DNA of 63,108 nucleotides from Salinisphaera orenii subsp. halophila YIM 95161 (GCF_003732545.1 NZ_AYKF01000064.1:1-63108); one strand, 5' to 3'. Numbered from the stretch's first letter, positions 44,052 through 54,188 are shown. A program made the numbers and translations. The notes: a model not told the origin generated them from the sequence alone.

Positions 44052-44993
44052 AGCGGAGAGCGTTTCGAGTATTTTTATATAAATATTTGTTTTTAAATAT
44101 AACAATTTGAAGTAACGTTTTCGTCAAGGAATGCCCGAACCGTGACATGTAAGCTTTCTCGACGCGGCTGGCCGGCTCGACGGACGCCGTCGCCCCGGAG
44201 GCGTTAAACCACCCGACACGAGGCTGACGATGGCCCGCGTGACTTGCAGAGCCCGGGTGCCAAGGCCCGTACTGCGCCGTGTGTTTCCTGCTCCTCATCG
44301 AGGTCCGATCGCGTCGATCGCTCCGGGCCGGCGGCGTGAGGATGTCGCGCCGCGGTGGCATCGGCGGTGACCCGAGCGGCCATTGGCGTCACCCGCTCGT
44401 CTCGGCGCGATCGGGGCTGGCGTTGTCGAACTGGCGAGGCGCATGGATCATGAGGCCGGCGTCCGAGTGAGGCGTGACTTGGCCGCTGGGGGGCGGACGG
44501 CGGCAACGATTCGGGTGCTCGTCGGCCTCGTGTTGACTGCGATATCAGTCGCGGGCACGAGCGGGCACCGCGCGGGCTGTTCACGGCCCGCACGCGGCCT
44601 CCGGTGTGATCACCCGGCATGCGCCCCGGAGATCGCTTTTGGGCGCGGGTTGAACTCTGCTCATTGAGGGTACCGTTGTCATCCCAAAGGGTAACGGTGG
44701 GACACGAGTCCGGAAGCGGAAAAATTAAAAATAATAATTTTAACGAGTACTCGAAAAGTGCGGGCTCAGCGAGTAAAGCCTTTCCGAGTGGTTGTAGCGC
44801 AAGCCCGCTGCGGTTCAGTGACTTGTCTTGATTGCCGGGCGGCACGGGGTTGCCGTTCGACCTTGCTCGCAAAAAAACGTCATTGAAGGTTTACGATCGA
44901 GCGTGGAAGCGTCAAGGTATCTGCTCATTAGGCCCGACGGGCCGTAATAATCGAAAAATTTTCAAAATTTCTAGTCACTTTTACGGATACGAT
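44052..44993. other. Long intergenic region (about 940 bases) with AT-rich tracts
   Basis: No gene could be supported. AT-rich stretches at about 44060-44115 and 44715-44755 contrast with the GC-rich surroundings and may hold upstream activator sites or promoters. A frame of 94 codons at 44383 and one of 74 codons on the minus strand have no recognisable content. The region includes GGCACGGGGTTGCC near 44843, a near-miss to a sigma-54 promoter whose spacing is one base short. Confidence 0.5.
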
Positions 44994-45815
44994 ATGAATG
45001 ATAAGACGCGGGAAGCTGCCGATGCGGCGGGCAAGGGCGTGGAATGGCTGGCCCGGTTCGGCTACGCCGCAAAGGGCGTCGTCTACGCGATCGTCGGCGT
45101 GCTGGCAGCCATGGTGGCCTTCGGCATGGGCGGTCAGACCACGGGCACGAAAGGCGCGGTCAGCCAGATCGGCAGTGAGACCCACGGTCAGGCGATGCTG
45201 CTGGCGGTTGCAGTCGGCCTGTTCGGCTACGTCGTGTGGCGCTTCACGCAGGCGATCAAGGACCCGGAGCGCGAGGGCACCGATTTCAAGGGCCTGATCA
45301 AGCGTGCTTCGTTCTTCATCAGCGGTCTCATCTACGGGTCGTTGGCGATCTATACGATCAGCCTGCTCCTGGGATCCGGCGGCGGTGGCGGCGGTAATTC
45401 CAAGGACAGCATGACCGCCCGCCTGATGTCCTATGAAGGCGGCGTCTGGGCCGTGGGCGTCATCGGCGCGATCATCGTGCTGATGGGCGTGATGCAGTTC
45501 GTGCGCGCCTACAAGGAGAAATACAAGAAGAAATGGTCGCTCGCCCAGATGGGCGCCACCCAGACCCGCTGGGCCTCGCGCATCGCGAAGTGGGGGCTCT
45601 CGGCGCGCGGGCTGGTGTTCTTCATCATCGGCGGCTTTCTGATCGTGGCCGCGTTGCAGACCGATCCGAGCAAGGCCACCGGCCTGAACGGGGCGCTGGA
45701 CACCCTCGCGCAGCAGAGCTATGGGCTGGTGCTGCTGGGCGTCGTCGGCCTCGGTCTGCTGTGCTACGGCATCTATTGCTGGGTCAACGCCCTCTACCGG
45801 CGTATCAACCCTTAG
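44994..45815 (+). CDS. DUF1206 multi-pass membrane protein
   Basis: This 273-residue protein has six predicted hydrophobic helices in three repeats of two: each repeat contains a pattern like WLARFGYAAKGVVYAIVGVL, which recurs as LIKRASFFISGLIYGSLAIY and IAKWGLSARGLVFFIIGGFL. This triplicated pattern is typical of DUF1206. Function is unknown. A Gly-rich stretch (SGGGGGGNSK) joins repeats two and three. The start at MNDKTREAADAAG is preferred over an upstream ATG that adds 54 non-matching residues. Confidence 0.88.
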   Translation: MNDKTREAADAAGKGVEWLARFGYAAKGVVYAIVGVLAAMVAFGMGGQTTGTKGAVSQIGSETHGQAMLLAVAVGLFGYVVWRFTQAIKDPEREGTDFKGLIKRASFFISGLIYGSLAIYTISLLLGSGGGGGGNSKDSMTARLMSYEGGVWAVGVIGAIIVLMGVMQFVRAYKEKYKKKWSLAQMGATQTRWASRIAKWGLSARGLVFFIIGGFLIVAALQTDPSKATGLNGALDTLAQQSYGLVLLGVVGLGLLCYGIYCWVNALYRRINP

Positions 45816-46263
45816 GCCTCGGCGCCGCGCACTCGCCGTCACCCCGATGCCCGGTCGTCGTCGCAGCATCGCGCATCAACCGAGATCGGGTGTTGCGACG
45901 GCGGCGCGTGGTTTCCGGGCGCTAACGCCGGCACGAACCTCGCGGGCCGAATCCGGCTCGCAGCGCGTCGGACGACGGTGTCGAGGCACCACGCGACGGC
46001 CGGCCCGGCGCGTCCCGACGAGCGCACGGGCCGGCTCCGGCATCGAGCGCTGTGTGCGTCGACCGCCGTGCGCCGGGGAAGGCATGGCATCGTGTTGACC
46101 TGGCCAAGGCAGCCGCGATGGGCCGTGTCGTCGATTGCCGGCCCATCAGAGCGTCGCGCGGGAGCTGCGCCCGTCCGACGAATCGGTTGGGCGTCATCGA
46201 ATGTTTCGCAAGTCGGACGGCGCGGGTACCGTGGCCGCCATTCCAGCAGAGGACGGATTTTTC
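45816..46263. other. 448-base gap with no recognised gene
   Basis: GC-rich sequence between DUF1206 and DUF421 genes. Several overlapping frames exist in all directions but none resembles a known protein, and no terminator hairpin with a T-run was found. Confidence 0.5.
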
Positions 46264-46806
46264 ATGTGGGCAGATTGGTTTCTCGCGTCGCCGCAGGCGT
46301 TGCTCGCGGTCGTGGCGAGTACGGCGGCCATGTATGCGGCGGTGCTGATTTTCGCGCGGTCCGCGGGCGTACGCAGTTTCGCCGAGATGTCGGCGTTCGA
46401 CATCGCGGTCACGATCGGCATCGGCTCGACCATGGCGACGACGATCGCCGCCAAGACGCCGGCGCTGCTGCAGGGCGTGTTGGCGGTTCTGATGCTGTAT
46501 GCCCTACAGCTCGGCGTGTCGCGCTGGCGTTCTCGTTCGAGGGCGGCGGAAACGGCCGTCGACAACACGCCGATCCTGCTGATGACCCACGGCGGGCGCA
46601 TGTTGCCCGAGAACATGCGGGTCGCGCGGGTCACCGAGGACGATCTGCGCTGTCAGCTGCGGAATGCGAACGTGCTCGATCACCGCAATGTCCAGGCCGT
46701 CGTCATGGAGGGAACGGGGCGTATCAACGTCCTGCACAGCCATGCTGAACCGACGGCCGATGACATCTGGGTCCTGCAGAACGTGCGCGATTATTCGGCG
46801 GGCTGA
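46264..46806 (+). CDS. DUF421 (YetF/YcaP-like) membrane protein
   Basis: This 180-residue protein has three N-terminal hydrophobic helices (ALLAVVASTAAMYAAVLIFA, then SAFDIAVTIGIGSTMATTIA, then ALLQGVLAVLMLYALQLGVS) and a soluble C-terminal domain with ILLMTHGGRMLPENM and EDDLRCQLRNANVLDH. These are the DUF421 features of YetF/YcaP proteins, which form a soluble domain next to the membrane. It is shorter than many members (over 200). The role is unknown. No neighbour suggests one. Confidence 0.85.
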   Translation: MWADWFLASPQALLAVVASTAAMYAAVLIFARSAGVRSFAEMSAFDIAVTIGIGSTMATTIAAKTPALLQGVLAVLMLYALQLGVSRWRSRSRAAETAVDNTPILLMTHGGRMLPENMRVARVTEDDLRCQLRNANVLDHRNVQAVVMEGTGRINVLHSHAEPTADDIWVLQNVRDYSAG

Positions 46807-46851
46807 ATCGGCCGCGCGCCGGTCGCCCGGGGGCGTCGGCGACGACCACGG

Positions 46852-47607
46852 TCAGGTGAAGGCCTGCTCCAGTTCCAGATAGCCACCGCTTTCGTCGTGG
46901 ATGATCCGTCCCTGATCTCGGATTTCGGCAGAGATGTCCCGGAAATGCGGGCGGGCGGCCAGCGTGTCCAGCCAGCTTGCCACCCGCGGATAGCGGTTAA
47001 AGCGATAGCCCACGGCGACGATCTGGTACAGCTCGCAAGCGATCGTGAGATCGGCCAGGGTGGGCTGTTCGTGGCCGCAGAGCATGGCCGGCGCCTCCTG
47101 ACCCGTCGGCCGCGCGAGATGCGCCTCGAGCTGTGCCAGGCCGGCGTTCAGGCCGGCCTGAAGCGGGCGCAGCAGGGTGTCCTGGATTTCGTACTTGAGC
47201 ATCGGCAGCGTCCGATGCAGGTTCATGATGTGGTGGAACATGTCGTGGCGCCGCACGTTGTTGTGATGCCAGGCCATCCACTGATCGATGCGCGCAGCCC
47301 GCGCCGCGTCGTCTCGATCCGGGTACCAGTGCGGTGCCGCTTCCGAGGCCGCGGTTCGGCACAGATAGCGTATGATCGCGTGGCTCTCGGCGAGCATGAA
47401 CGCCCCTGATGCGCCGGCCGCGTCCGAAACCGCGAGTGCCGGCACCGTCTGCATCGGATTGATCTCACGAGCGAACCACGGCTGGCGGGTCTCGCCGCCG
47501 GCGAAATCGATCTCCTGCCAGTCATAGTCGACGCCGAGTTCGCGCAACAGGATCTCGACCGCACGGCAGGGCTGCGACAGGCGGTGGGCGTAAAGAGTCA
47601 GCGGCAT
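46852..47607 (-). CDS. Theta-like glutathione S-transferase
   Basis: This 251-residue protein begins LTLYAHRLSQPCRAVEILLR, with a Ser/Cys-containing active-site segment of the theta class, then NPMQTVPALAVSD (cis-Pro loop) and FMLAESHAIIRYLC (glutathione-binding Glu-Ser). The helical C-terminal domain (LCGHEQPTLADLTIACELYQ) completes the GST fold. Such enzymes conjugate glutathione to electrophiles or dehalogenate. No linked catabolic genes are seen. Confidence 0.9.
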   Translation of the reverse strand: MPLTLYAHRLSQPCRAVEILLRELGVDYDWQEIDFAGGETRQPWFAREINPMQTVPALAVSDAAGASGAFMLAESHAIIRYLCRTAASEAAPHWYPDRDDAARAARIDQWMAWHHNNVRRHDMFHHIMNLHRTLPMLKYEIQDTLLRPLQAGLNAGLAQLEAHLARPTGQEAPAMLCGHEQPTLADLTIACELYQIVAVGYRFNRYPRVASWLDTLAARPHFRDISAEIRDQGRIIHDESGGYLELEQAFT

Positions 47608-47980
47608 GGTGTGACTTACCGGGTTTGTGCGGCGCAGGGGCCGTGTCGAAACGACACCACTCTATCGGTGTATTCCCGGGATGCCATGGGCGATGTTCCG
47701 GATGGATAACCGCCTGTGATGCGCCGCGATGGATGTCGGCGAGTGTCGATCGCATGCGCTCGGGGCGCCTGGCGCAGATACTGTGACGATGGCAGGCGAT
47801 CGTGGCCGTGGCCCGCCTTGCCGAGGTCTCGTGGCGAGGCCGAAGCAGGGCGTTTCGCCGCCAGTGCAACGAGAGTTCCAGGTTGCGCTGGTCTGGTGTC
47901 TTGCGTCCGGGTACTGACCGTACACGCGAAGCGATGCGGCGTCCGGCCGGGTGGGTGCCGGCCGGTCCACGGGAGGATCG
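47608..47980. other. 373-base gap upstream of the GST gene, downstream of dctM
   Basis: No recognised gene or RNA. It probably contains the GST promoter and the end of the TRAP transcript, but no terminator with a T-run was seen. Confidence 0.5.
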
Positions 47981-49249
47981 TTAGGTCAGGTATCGATACC
48001 ATAGTGAAAGCTGCGGGATGTAGGTGGTCAGCAGCAAACAGATCAGGCCCGCGGCGAGAAACCACAGCACTTCCTTGAGCAACGGCATCAACGGCAGCCG
48101 GTTGGTCAGGGCGGCGACATACAGATTGGCGGCCAGTGGCGGGGTCAGCAGGCCGATCTCGATGTTGACCACCACGATGATGCCGAAGTGGACCGGGTCG
48201 ATACCGTATTCGGCGGCCGCCGGCGCCAGCAGCGGGCCGAGTAGCAAGGTCGCCGCGCTCGTTTCCATGAACATGCCGACCAGCAGCAGCGTCAGGTTCA
48301 CCAGCAATAGAAACAGCAGCGTACTGTCGGTCAGCGACAGGGCGTATGCGGCGATCTGCTGCGGGATCTGTTCCAGAGTCAACGCTTGGTTGAAGATCGC
48401 GGTGAAGCCGATGACGAACATGATCGCCGCGGCGCTGGCCGCCGCCTGAGTGAAACCGGTCAGCGCGTCGGCGAACCTGGCCACCCGGCCGAGCAGCAGA
48501 TAGACGAACGCGTATATCGCGGCGACGGACGCGGCCTCGGTGGGTGTGAAGATGCCGGAGTAGATGCCGCCGAGCACGAGCAATGGCATCAGCAGTGCCG
48601 GTAGCGAGCTGGCTGCGCCGGCCAGCGAAATGCCGGTATGTGACTGATGGTCGGCCGCTGCTTCGCGGCCGTCCGTGATGACGGTGGCTGAACGCAGCGC
48701 GTGTACGCTCATGAACACGACGATGAACACGAAGCCCGGTACCAGCGTCGCCAGAAACAGTTGCGTGATCGAAACGCCGACGGCGGAGCCGTAGAGAATG
48801 AGCGGGATCGACGGCGGTAGAAGGACCCCGAGCAGCCCCGCGGAGGCGTTGAGCGCACCGACATAGCCCGGACGATACCCGGCCTCGAGCATGTCCGGGC
48901 CCATCGCGCGACCGATGGCGGCGACAGTGGCCACGGACGAGCCGGTGATCGCCCCCATGAGCGCGCTGGAGCCAATCATGATATGGCCGAGCGGAGCGCT
49001 GCTCCAGCCGAATATGCGCCGGCTGATACGTATCAGCCGCCGGGTGAGGCCGCCGCGATTCATCAGCTCGCCGCTGAGTATGAACAGCGGGATCGCCAGC
49101 AGCGGATAGTTCAGTAGCGTGTCGAGCGTCGTCTGGGCGACGTAGTCGAGATTGATGAACCAGTCGTCGGCTTCCAGCAGTATCGCCAGTGAAAAGGCGA
49201 TGCCGATGGGCGCGCCGAGTAGGAGCAGAACGGCGAGCAGAACGATCAT
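47981..49249 (-). CDS. dctM: TRAP transporter large permease (DctM type)
   Basis: This 422-residue inner-membrane protein has about 12 hydrophobic helices. Family motifs are IPLFILSGELMNRGG, GSSALMGAITGSSVATVAAI, GLLGVLLPPSIPLILYGS and TEAASVAAIYAFVY. DctM forms the transport pathway powered by ion gradients, together with DctQ. It overlaps dctQ by four bases (ATGA) and is the last gene of the operon. The second half contains NIEIGLLTPPLAANLYVA, another hallmark. Confidence 0.95.
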   Translation of the reverse strand: MIVLLAVLLLLGAPIGIAFSLAILLEADDWFINLDYVAQTTLDTLLNYPLLAIPLFILSGELMNRGGLTRRLIRISRRIFGWSSAPLGHIMIGSSALMGAITGSSVATVAAIGRAMGPDMLEAGYRPGYVGALNASAGLLGVLLPPSIPLILYGSAVGVSITQLFLATLVPGFVFIVVFMSVHALRSATVITDGREAAADHQSHTGISLAGAASSLPALLMPLLVLGGIYSGIFTPTEAASVAAIYAFVYLLLGRVARFADALTGFTQAAASAAAIMFVIGFTAIFNQALTLEQIPQQIAAYALSLTDSTLLFLLLVNLTLLLVGMFMETSAATLLLGPLLAPAAAEYGIDPVHFGIIVVVNIEIGLLTPPLAANLYVAALTNRLPLMPLLKEVLWFLAAGLICLLLTTYIPQLSLWYRYLT

Positions 49250-49779
49250 GGGTTGCGGGTCCGGTCGGGTACCGCCGCTTCGCCTGCCAGCATGGCGAGC
49301 ACGCGCATGACGGCATGAAACATCATCAGCGCCGTGCCCAGGGGAAAGCACAGTGCCAGCATCCAGAGCGGTGTGCCGAGGTCGAGCAGCTTGTCGCCGC
49401 TGGCGAGAAAATCCTCGACGAGATGAATGCCGCTTCGCATATACAGGTAGGCGAAGATCGTGGTCGCGATCGCGACGGCCACCTCGGCGAGCGTTCGCAC
49501 GGCTCGCCATGGTGCGTGGCGGACGAGGTCAATGGTCACGTGCGAACCAAGGCAGGTGCACAGGGCGCCCCCGACCAGAGTCAGGGGCACCATCGCGGCC
49601 AGCCCGAGTTCGCCGACGTTCGGCAGCGGTAGATCGAGATTGCGCACGGCGACCGTGACGGCGATCGAGATCGCCATCACGGCCAGCGACAACCCGCACA
49701 CGATCTTTTCCACGGCACAGATACCGCTCTCGATCTGCCGGAGTCCGCGAAGCCAGGGGGTCTGACTGAGAATGGCCAT
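49246..49779 (-). CDS. dctQ: TRAP transporter small permease (DctQ type)
   Basis: This 177-residue membrane protein has four hydrophobic helices, matching DctQ. Segments LSLAVMAISIAVTVAVRNLD, GELGLAAMVPLTLVGGALCT and LGSHVTIDLVRH are typical. It pairs with DctM; the start overlaps nothing upstream but its stop overlaps the dctM start. dctP lies 19 bases upstream. Confidence 0.9.
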   Translation of the reverse strand: MAILSQTPWLRGLRQIESGICAVEKIVCGLSLAVMAISIAVTVAVRNLDLPLPNVGELGLAAMVPLTLVGGALCTCLGSHVTIDLVRHAPWRAVRTLAEVAVAIATTIFAYLYMRSGIHLVEDFLASGDKLLDLGTPLWMLALCFPLGTALMMFHAVMRVLAMLAGEAAVPDRTRNP

Positions 49780-49798
49780 GGCCTGGGACCGTCGCCGA

Positions 49799-50800
49799 TC
49801 AGTCCGCCGTCATGACGTCGCGCAGCGCGTCGACGCGGTCCTGTCCGTAAACCGAGGTCAGCTCGCTCCAGACCTCGTCGGCCACCGCCCGGAAGCCTTC
49901 CTGCGCCTCGGCCGACGGCTCGATGACCTCCAGGCCGGCATCCTTGATCGCCTTGAGGGCTTTTTCGGCGTTCTCGCGATTGCGCTCGATCTGCCAGTCG
50001 CTGACCTCTTCGGCAATGTCGGTGAGCAGCTCGCGGTCCTTCTCGTCGAGACCTTCGAACGCGCGCTGGCTGGCTGTGATCGTCGACATGACGTAGGAAT
50101 GATGAGTCAGAGTCACGTACTTCTGGGCCTCGAAGAAGCGCGCCTGCTCGATGAGAATGACGCCGTTCTCCTGCCCGTCGACCGTGCCCTGCTGCAATGC
50201 GGTGAACAGCTCCGGGAAAGGCATGATCACGACCTGACTACCGGCCTTGTCGAAGAACAGCTTGAGCGACTGCGAAGGCACGACGCGCAGCTTCAGACCG
50301 TCGAGATCGTCGACCGTGCGAACGGGACGCTGCGAATTCGAGATGTCACGGAAGCCGTTCTCGAAATACGCCAGCGTTTTCATGTCGTGCTTTTCCAGCG
50401 TGCTGTCGAGCGTCTCGTGGATGATGTTGCGCTCACCGTAGAAGATGCGATCGACCGCTTCGTAGTCCGTCGCGATGTAGGGCAGGATGTGGAAATCGAA
50501 CAGCGGATCGATCCCGACCAGCGAGTTCGGGTTCAGGAAAGCGAGCTGGATCGTGCCGCGGGACAGCCCACGGCCGATCGCTTCGTCACCGCCGAGCTGG
50601 CCGGCGGGATAGACCTTGACGTCGATCCGGCCGTCCGAACGCTCGGCCGCGAGTTCGGCGAACATGTCAGCGGCTTCGCCCACCGAGCTCTGCTCGGGAA
50701 AGACGTGGGCCAGCCGCAGCCGGACGTCCTGGGCCATGCCTTGGATCGGCACGAGCATTAGGGCGGCCGCAGCCGCGATGATGGCAAGTTTGGTCTTCAT
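49799..50800 (-). CDS. dctP: TRAP transporter solute-binding protein (DctP type)
   Basis: This 333-residue periplasmic protein has a signal peptide MKTKLAIIAAAAALMLVPIQ ending GMAQ, then VRLRLAHVFPEQSSVGEAAD, the conserved carboxylate-binding region LDGLKLRVVPSQSLKLFFDK (Arg pairs with the substrate carboxylate) and FTALQQGTVDGQENGVI. It captures an organic acid and delivers it to DctQM. The ligase and ThDP enzyme upstream in the operon suggest the acid is then activated to a CoA thioester and cleaved. The ribosome site AGGAG lies close before the ATG. Confidence 0.94.
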   Translation of the reverse strand: MKTKLAIIAAAAALMLVPIQGMAQDVRLRLAHVFPEQSSVGEAADMFAELAAERSDGRIDVKVYPAGQLGGDEAIGRGLSRGTIQLAFLNPNSLVGIDPLFDFHILPYIATDYEAVDRIFYGERNIIHETLDSTLEKHDMKTLAYFENGFRDISNSQRPVRTVDDLDGLKLRVVPSQSLKLFFDKAGSQVVIMPFPELFTALQQGTVDGQENGVILIEQARFFEAQKYVTLTHHSYVMSTITASQRAFEGLDEKDRELLTDIAEEVSDWQIERNRENAEKALKAIKDAGLEVIEPSAEAQEGFRAVADEVWSELTSVYGQDRVDALRDVMTAD

Positions 50801-50862
50801 GGTGTCTCCTCCATTTCTATTTCTTGGATCACCGGCTGAGGTTCAGCCTACTCATCGGGGCG

Positions 50863-52587
50863 TCATGACAGCCCCAACCAGTTTCTTTCCGCCGCATCCC
50901 AGGCCTCCAGCGCCTGGTGATCGGGTACCCACGCCAGCCCCGACTTGCTGTCGGAGGACGGTGGCTCGGGCGAGGTGACGGCGTCGATGAGCACCGGCTC
51001 GCCGTCGGCCAGGGCCGCAAAGGCTTCGTCGAGTGCCGGTGCGATCTCCGCCGCCGTCTCCAGGCGCCAGGCCTTCATGCCGAAGGCGCGCGCCATCGCC
51101 GCATAATCGGCGTATTGCAGCTGCGTGCCCACCGCTCGGCCGAACCGGTCCATCTGGTCGCGCACCTCGATGGCCCACGATCCGTTGTTGCTGACGACGA
51201 TCATGCAGGCTGCCTTGTGCCGGACCGCGGTATCCAGCTCCATGGCGGTAAAGCCGAACGAGCCGTCTCCGGTGACGGCAACGACTTGCCGGCCGGGCGC
51301 CGCCTTGGCCGCGCCGATGGCGAAGGCGGGGCCGATACCGATGCAGCCCAGAGGCCCTGGGTCGAGATAGGTGCGGCCGTTGAGCGCCACGCGGGCGAAG
51401 CTCAGCGAATCGCCGCCGTCGGCAATGATCACGGCCTGGGGGTCGAGGCGTTTCTTCAATTCGGCGAGCAATCGATTCGGCGCCATGCGGCCCGCCGCGT
51501 CCGAAGGCGCGGACTCGAGCGTCTCGAGCAGGCCGGCGACGCGTTCGGCGTGCTTGCCGCGCAGCCCGGCCAGCCAGGCCTCGTCGCTCGGGTGGGGCTG
51601 CGCGTCGAGGCGCCGCGCCAGCTCGGCCAGTGTGAGTCCGAGGTCGCCGAGCAGCGACACGTCGCCGAGCCGGTTATCCGACAACTCGGCGGCGGTATCG
51701 GCGATACGCAGCAAGCTGGCCTGTCCGAAAACGGCGGGCGATCCGTAGGCGAGCTGGAAATCGAGCCGGCGGCCGACGGTGATGATCAGATCCGCCTGCT
51801 GCATGGCCGCGCCGCGCACCGCACCGATGTGGGCCGCATGGCTTTCGGGGACGATTCCCTTCGTCTCTCCGGTGTCCAGATAGCCGGCCCGGGCGGCGGT
51901 CAGAAAGGCGGCCAGTTCCCGGGGCGCCGTGTTGGCCCCGCGACCGCTGATGACCACGGGACGTTGGGCCTGGGCGATCAGCTTGACCGCCGCTGCGAGG
52001 TCGTCGTCGCCCGGGCGCGTCTTCGGGCGAGCGACGCCGGCGACGTGTTCGGTCGCGCACAGCGCCGCGGGTACCGTCTCGCGCTGGATGTCGACCGGCA
52101 GATCGATGAAGGCCGGGCCGGGCTCGTCGCCATGGCCGAGGGCGGCGGCGATGGCCGCGTCAAGTTCCCGGGCCACGGCATGGGCGTGACCGATGGTGTG
52201 CGCGTAGCGGGTGATCGAGCGCACTAGATCGATATGCGACATGTCCTGCAGTGCGCCGCGATTCTCCTGGGTGCGCGGGGGCAGCCCCGAAAGGATGAGC
52301 ACCGGGATGCGCGACTTGTGCGCGTTCGCGATCCCCGTCATCGCATTGGTCACCCCGGGGCCCGCGGTGACGAGCGCGACGCCGAGCCCGCCGCTCACGG
52401 CCGCCGACGCATGGGCCATGTAGACGGCCGAGCGTTCGTCGCGCACGTCGATGATCTCGATGCCGGCGTTCACGAGGGCCATCCATATCGGCATGATGTG
52501 GCCGCCGCACAGCGCGTAGACGCGCGTCGTGCCGCGGGCCTTGAGGCTCTTCGCGATCAGTGTTGCAGCGGTCAGCGCCTCGCTCAT
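50863..52587 (-). CDS. ThDP-dependent lyase/decarboxylase (2-hydroxyacyl-CoA lyase-like)
   Basis: This 574-residue enzyme has the three-domain fold of acetolactate-synthase relatives. The cofactor-activating Glu is Glu51 in DVRDERSAVYMA, and the Mg-ThDP motif is GDGSFGFTAMELDTA followed by NNGSW. The substrate is uncertain. The partner acyl-CoA ligase, with a four-base overlap, and the TRAP genes suggest cleavage of a 2-hydroxyacyl-CoA or decarboxylation of an oxalyl-CoA-like compound rather than acetolactate synthesis, since no small regulatory subunit is present. The end of the protein (KSGLAWVPDHQALEAWDAAE) is unusual relative to acetolactate synthases. Confidence 0.8.
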   Translation of the reverse strand: MSEALTAATLIAKSLKARGTTRVYALCGGHIMPIWMALVNAGIEIIDVRDERSAVYMAHASAAVSGGLGVALVTAGPGVTNAMTGIANAHKSRIPVLILSGLPPRTQENRGALQDMSHIDLVRSITRYAHTIGHAHAVARELDAAIAAALGHGDEPGPAFIDLPVDIQRETVPAALCATEHVAGVARPKTRPGDDDLAAAVKLIAQAQRPVVISGRGANTAPRELAAFLTAARAGYLDTGETKGIVPESHAAHIGAVRGAAMQQADLIITVGRRLDFQLAYGSPAVFGQASLLRIADTAAELSDNRLGDVSLLGDLGLTLAELARRLDAQPHPSDEAWLAGLRGKHAERVAGLLETLESAPSDAAGRMAPNRLLAELKKRLDPQAVIIADGGDSLSFARVALNGRTYLDPGPLGCIGIGPAFAIGAAKAAPGRQVVAVTGDGSFGFTAMELDTAVRHKAACMIVVSNNGSWAIEVRDQMDRFGRAVGTQLQYADYAAMARAFGMKAWRLETAAEIAPALDEAFAALADGEPVLIDAVTSPEPPSSDSKSGLAWVPDHQALEAWDAAERNWLGLS

Positions 52588-54188
52588 GACGTACCTCCCG
52601 GCCCGGAGCCGTCGGTGACGGTGGTTTGTGCCTCGGCGATGCGCTCCTTGAGGACGCGGTGCAGCAGCTTGCCGGTGGCGGTTCGGGGCATTTCGTCATC
52701 CGTCAGAAAGGTCACCGCCCGGGGGCGTTTGTAGCCGGCGAGCCGGCCGCGACAGGCTTCGATGAGCGTCTGGCTGTCCAGCGTCTGCCCGCGCTGCGGC
52801 ACGACCACGGCGTGTACGCGCTCGCCCCATTTGGCGTCGGGTACGCCGACTACAGCGACGTCCTTGACCCCGGGCAGGGCGCCGACGACGGCCTCCACTT
52901 CCGAGGGATAGATGTTCTCGCCCCCCGAGATGATCATGTTCTTCTTCCGGTCCACCAGCTGGATGAATCCGTTCTCGTCGCGTACGCCCATGTCGCCCAC
53001 CGAGCAATGATCGCCGTCGAAGGCCTCGCGCGTGAGCTCCGGCTGATTCCAGTAGCCGTCGAAGGTGTAGGGCGTCAGCGAGTACAGTTCCCCCGGCGTG
53101 CCGTCCGGTACTTCGTCGCCATGCTCATCGAGTAGGCGGATCGGACCGGAACCCACACACTCTCGACCGACCGTGCCGAGATGGCTGAACTGCTCGGCGG
53201 GGTGGAGCATCGTGACCCAGCCGGCCTCGCTCGACCCATACAGCTCGAACAGCCCCGAATTGGGAAACATCTCCATGATCTCTCGCTTGGTGTCGGCCCG
53301 CGCGGGGGCCGACGAAATCATCATCTTCTCCATGCGTCCCAGATCGCCGCCGGCGGGGCGCTCGGCCTGGGGCAGAGATAGCAGCATGATGAACTGGGTG
53401 GGCACGAGTGAGGTGAAGCTGCAGGGCAGGGCCTGCATGGTCTTCAACACGTGCGCGGGGTCGAAGCTACGGCGCGAGTAGATCGTGATCGCGCCGCCGC
53501 AGTAGACGAAGGCGCAGAAGAAGTTCAGGGAATTGGCGTGCGACATCGGCATGACCAGCAGGGCCTCGTCGCTGTCGTTCACGCTTAGTTCGATATCGGT
53601 GACGAGTGCGAGCATCGCCATGCCGTGGTGGCTGCGGATGACCCCCTTGGGATTTCCGGTCGTGCCCGAGGTGAACATGAGCGTCCACGGATCATCCGGC
53701 AGTACGACCACCGACGGGCGCGTTGCCCGTGCCGAGGCGATGATGGTCTCGTAGCCCGTCCAGCCACTCGGCGGTGCGTCGCTGCCGAACAGTATGAAGC
53801 GCGCCACGGGGATGTCGAGATCGGCGCGGATGGCCTCGACGTCTTCGTGCAACCCGTTCTGGACGATCAGCATCGTCGCCCCGGCACTCTCGATGATGTA
53901 TTGCATCTCCGTCGGTGCGAGACGGAAGTTGATCGGCACTACGATCACACCGCACTTTGCCGCAGCGATATAGATCTCGGCCCACTCGATGCAGTTGTAC
54001 GCCAGTACCGCGATGCGGTCGCCCTTGACGGCATCGAGGGCGCCGAGCGCATTCGCCAGACGGTTGGCCCGTACGTCCCATTCCCGGAACGTCAGGGCGC
54101 GATCGAGGTCCCGGACGGCCCGCTTGCCCGGATTCATGCGTGCCTGGCCTTCGACGATCTGCGCGAGATTCTGGATCGCTTGCCGCAT
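52584..54188 (-). CDS. Acyl-CoA synthetase (AMP-dependent ligase)
   Basis: This 534-residue enzyme activates an organic acid through an acyl-adenylate. Signatures are TLMFTSGTTGNPKGVIRSHH (AMP-binding loop), ELYGSSEAGWV, YDGYW-like TFDGYWNQPELT, DRKKNMIISGGENIYPSEVE and the catalytic Lys in PRTATGKLLHRVL. It is first in the operon with a perfect AGGAGT ribosome site four bases before the ATG. The protein appears selective for small or aromatic acids, but the pocket residues were not analysed. It likely supplies the CoA ester to the ThDP enzyme. Confidence 0.9.
   Translation of the reverse strand: MRQAIQNLAQIVEGQARMNPGKRAVRDLDRALTFREWDVRANRLANALGALDAVKGDRIAVLAYNCIEWAEIYIAAAKCGVIVVPINFRLAPTEMQYIIESAGATMLIVQNGLHEDVEAIRADLDIPVARFILFGSDAPPSGWTGYETIIASARATRPSVVVLPDDPWTLMFTSGTTGNPKGVIRSHHGMAMLALVTDIELSVNDSDEALLVMPMSHANSLNFFCAFVYCGGAITIYSRRSFDPAHVLKTMQALPCSFTSLVPTQFIMLLSLPQAERPAGGDLGRMEKMMISSAPARADTKREIMEMFPNSGLFELYGSSEAGWVTMLHPAEQFSHLGTVGRECVGSGPIRLLDEHGDEVPDGTPGELYSLTPYTFDGYWNQPELTREAFDGDHCSVGDMGVRDENGFIQLVDRKKNMIISGGENIYPSEVEAVVGALPGVKDVAVVGVPDAKWGERVHAVVVPQRGQTLDSQTLIEACRGRLAGYKRPRAVTFLTDDEMPRTATGKLLHRVLKERIAEAQTTVTDGSGPGGTS

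Noticed and set aside
44838-44853. CGGCACGGGGTTGCCG upstream of the DUF1206 gene as a third sigma-54 promoter
   Set aside because: The spacer between the -24 and -12 parts is four bases instead of five and the first base is wrong, so sigma-54 should not use it.
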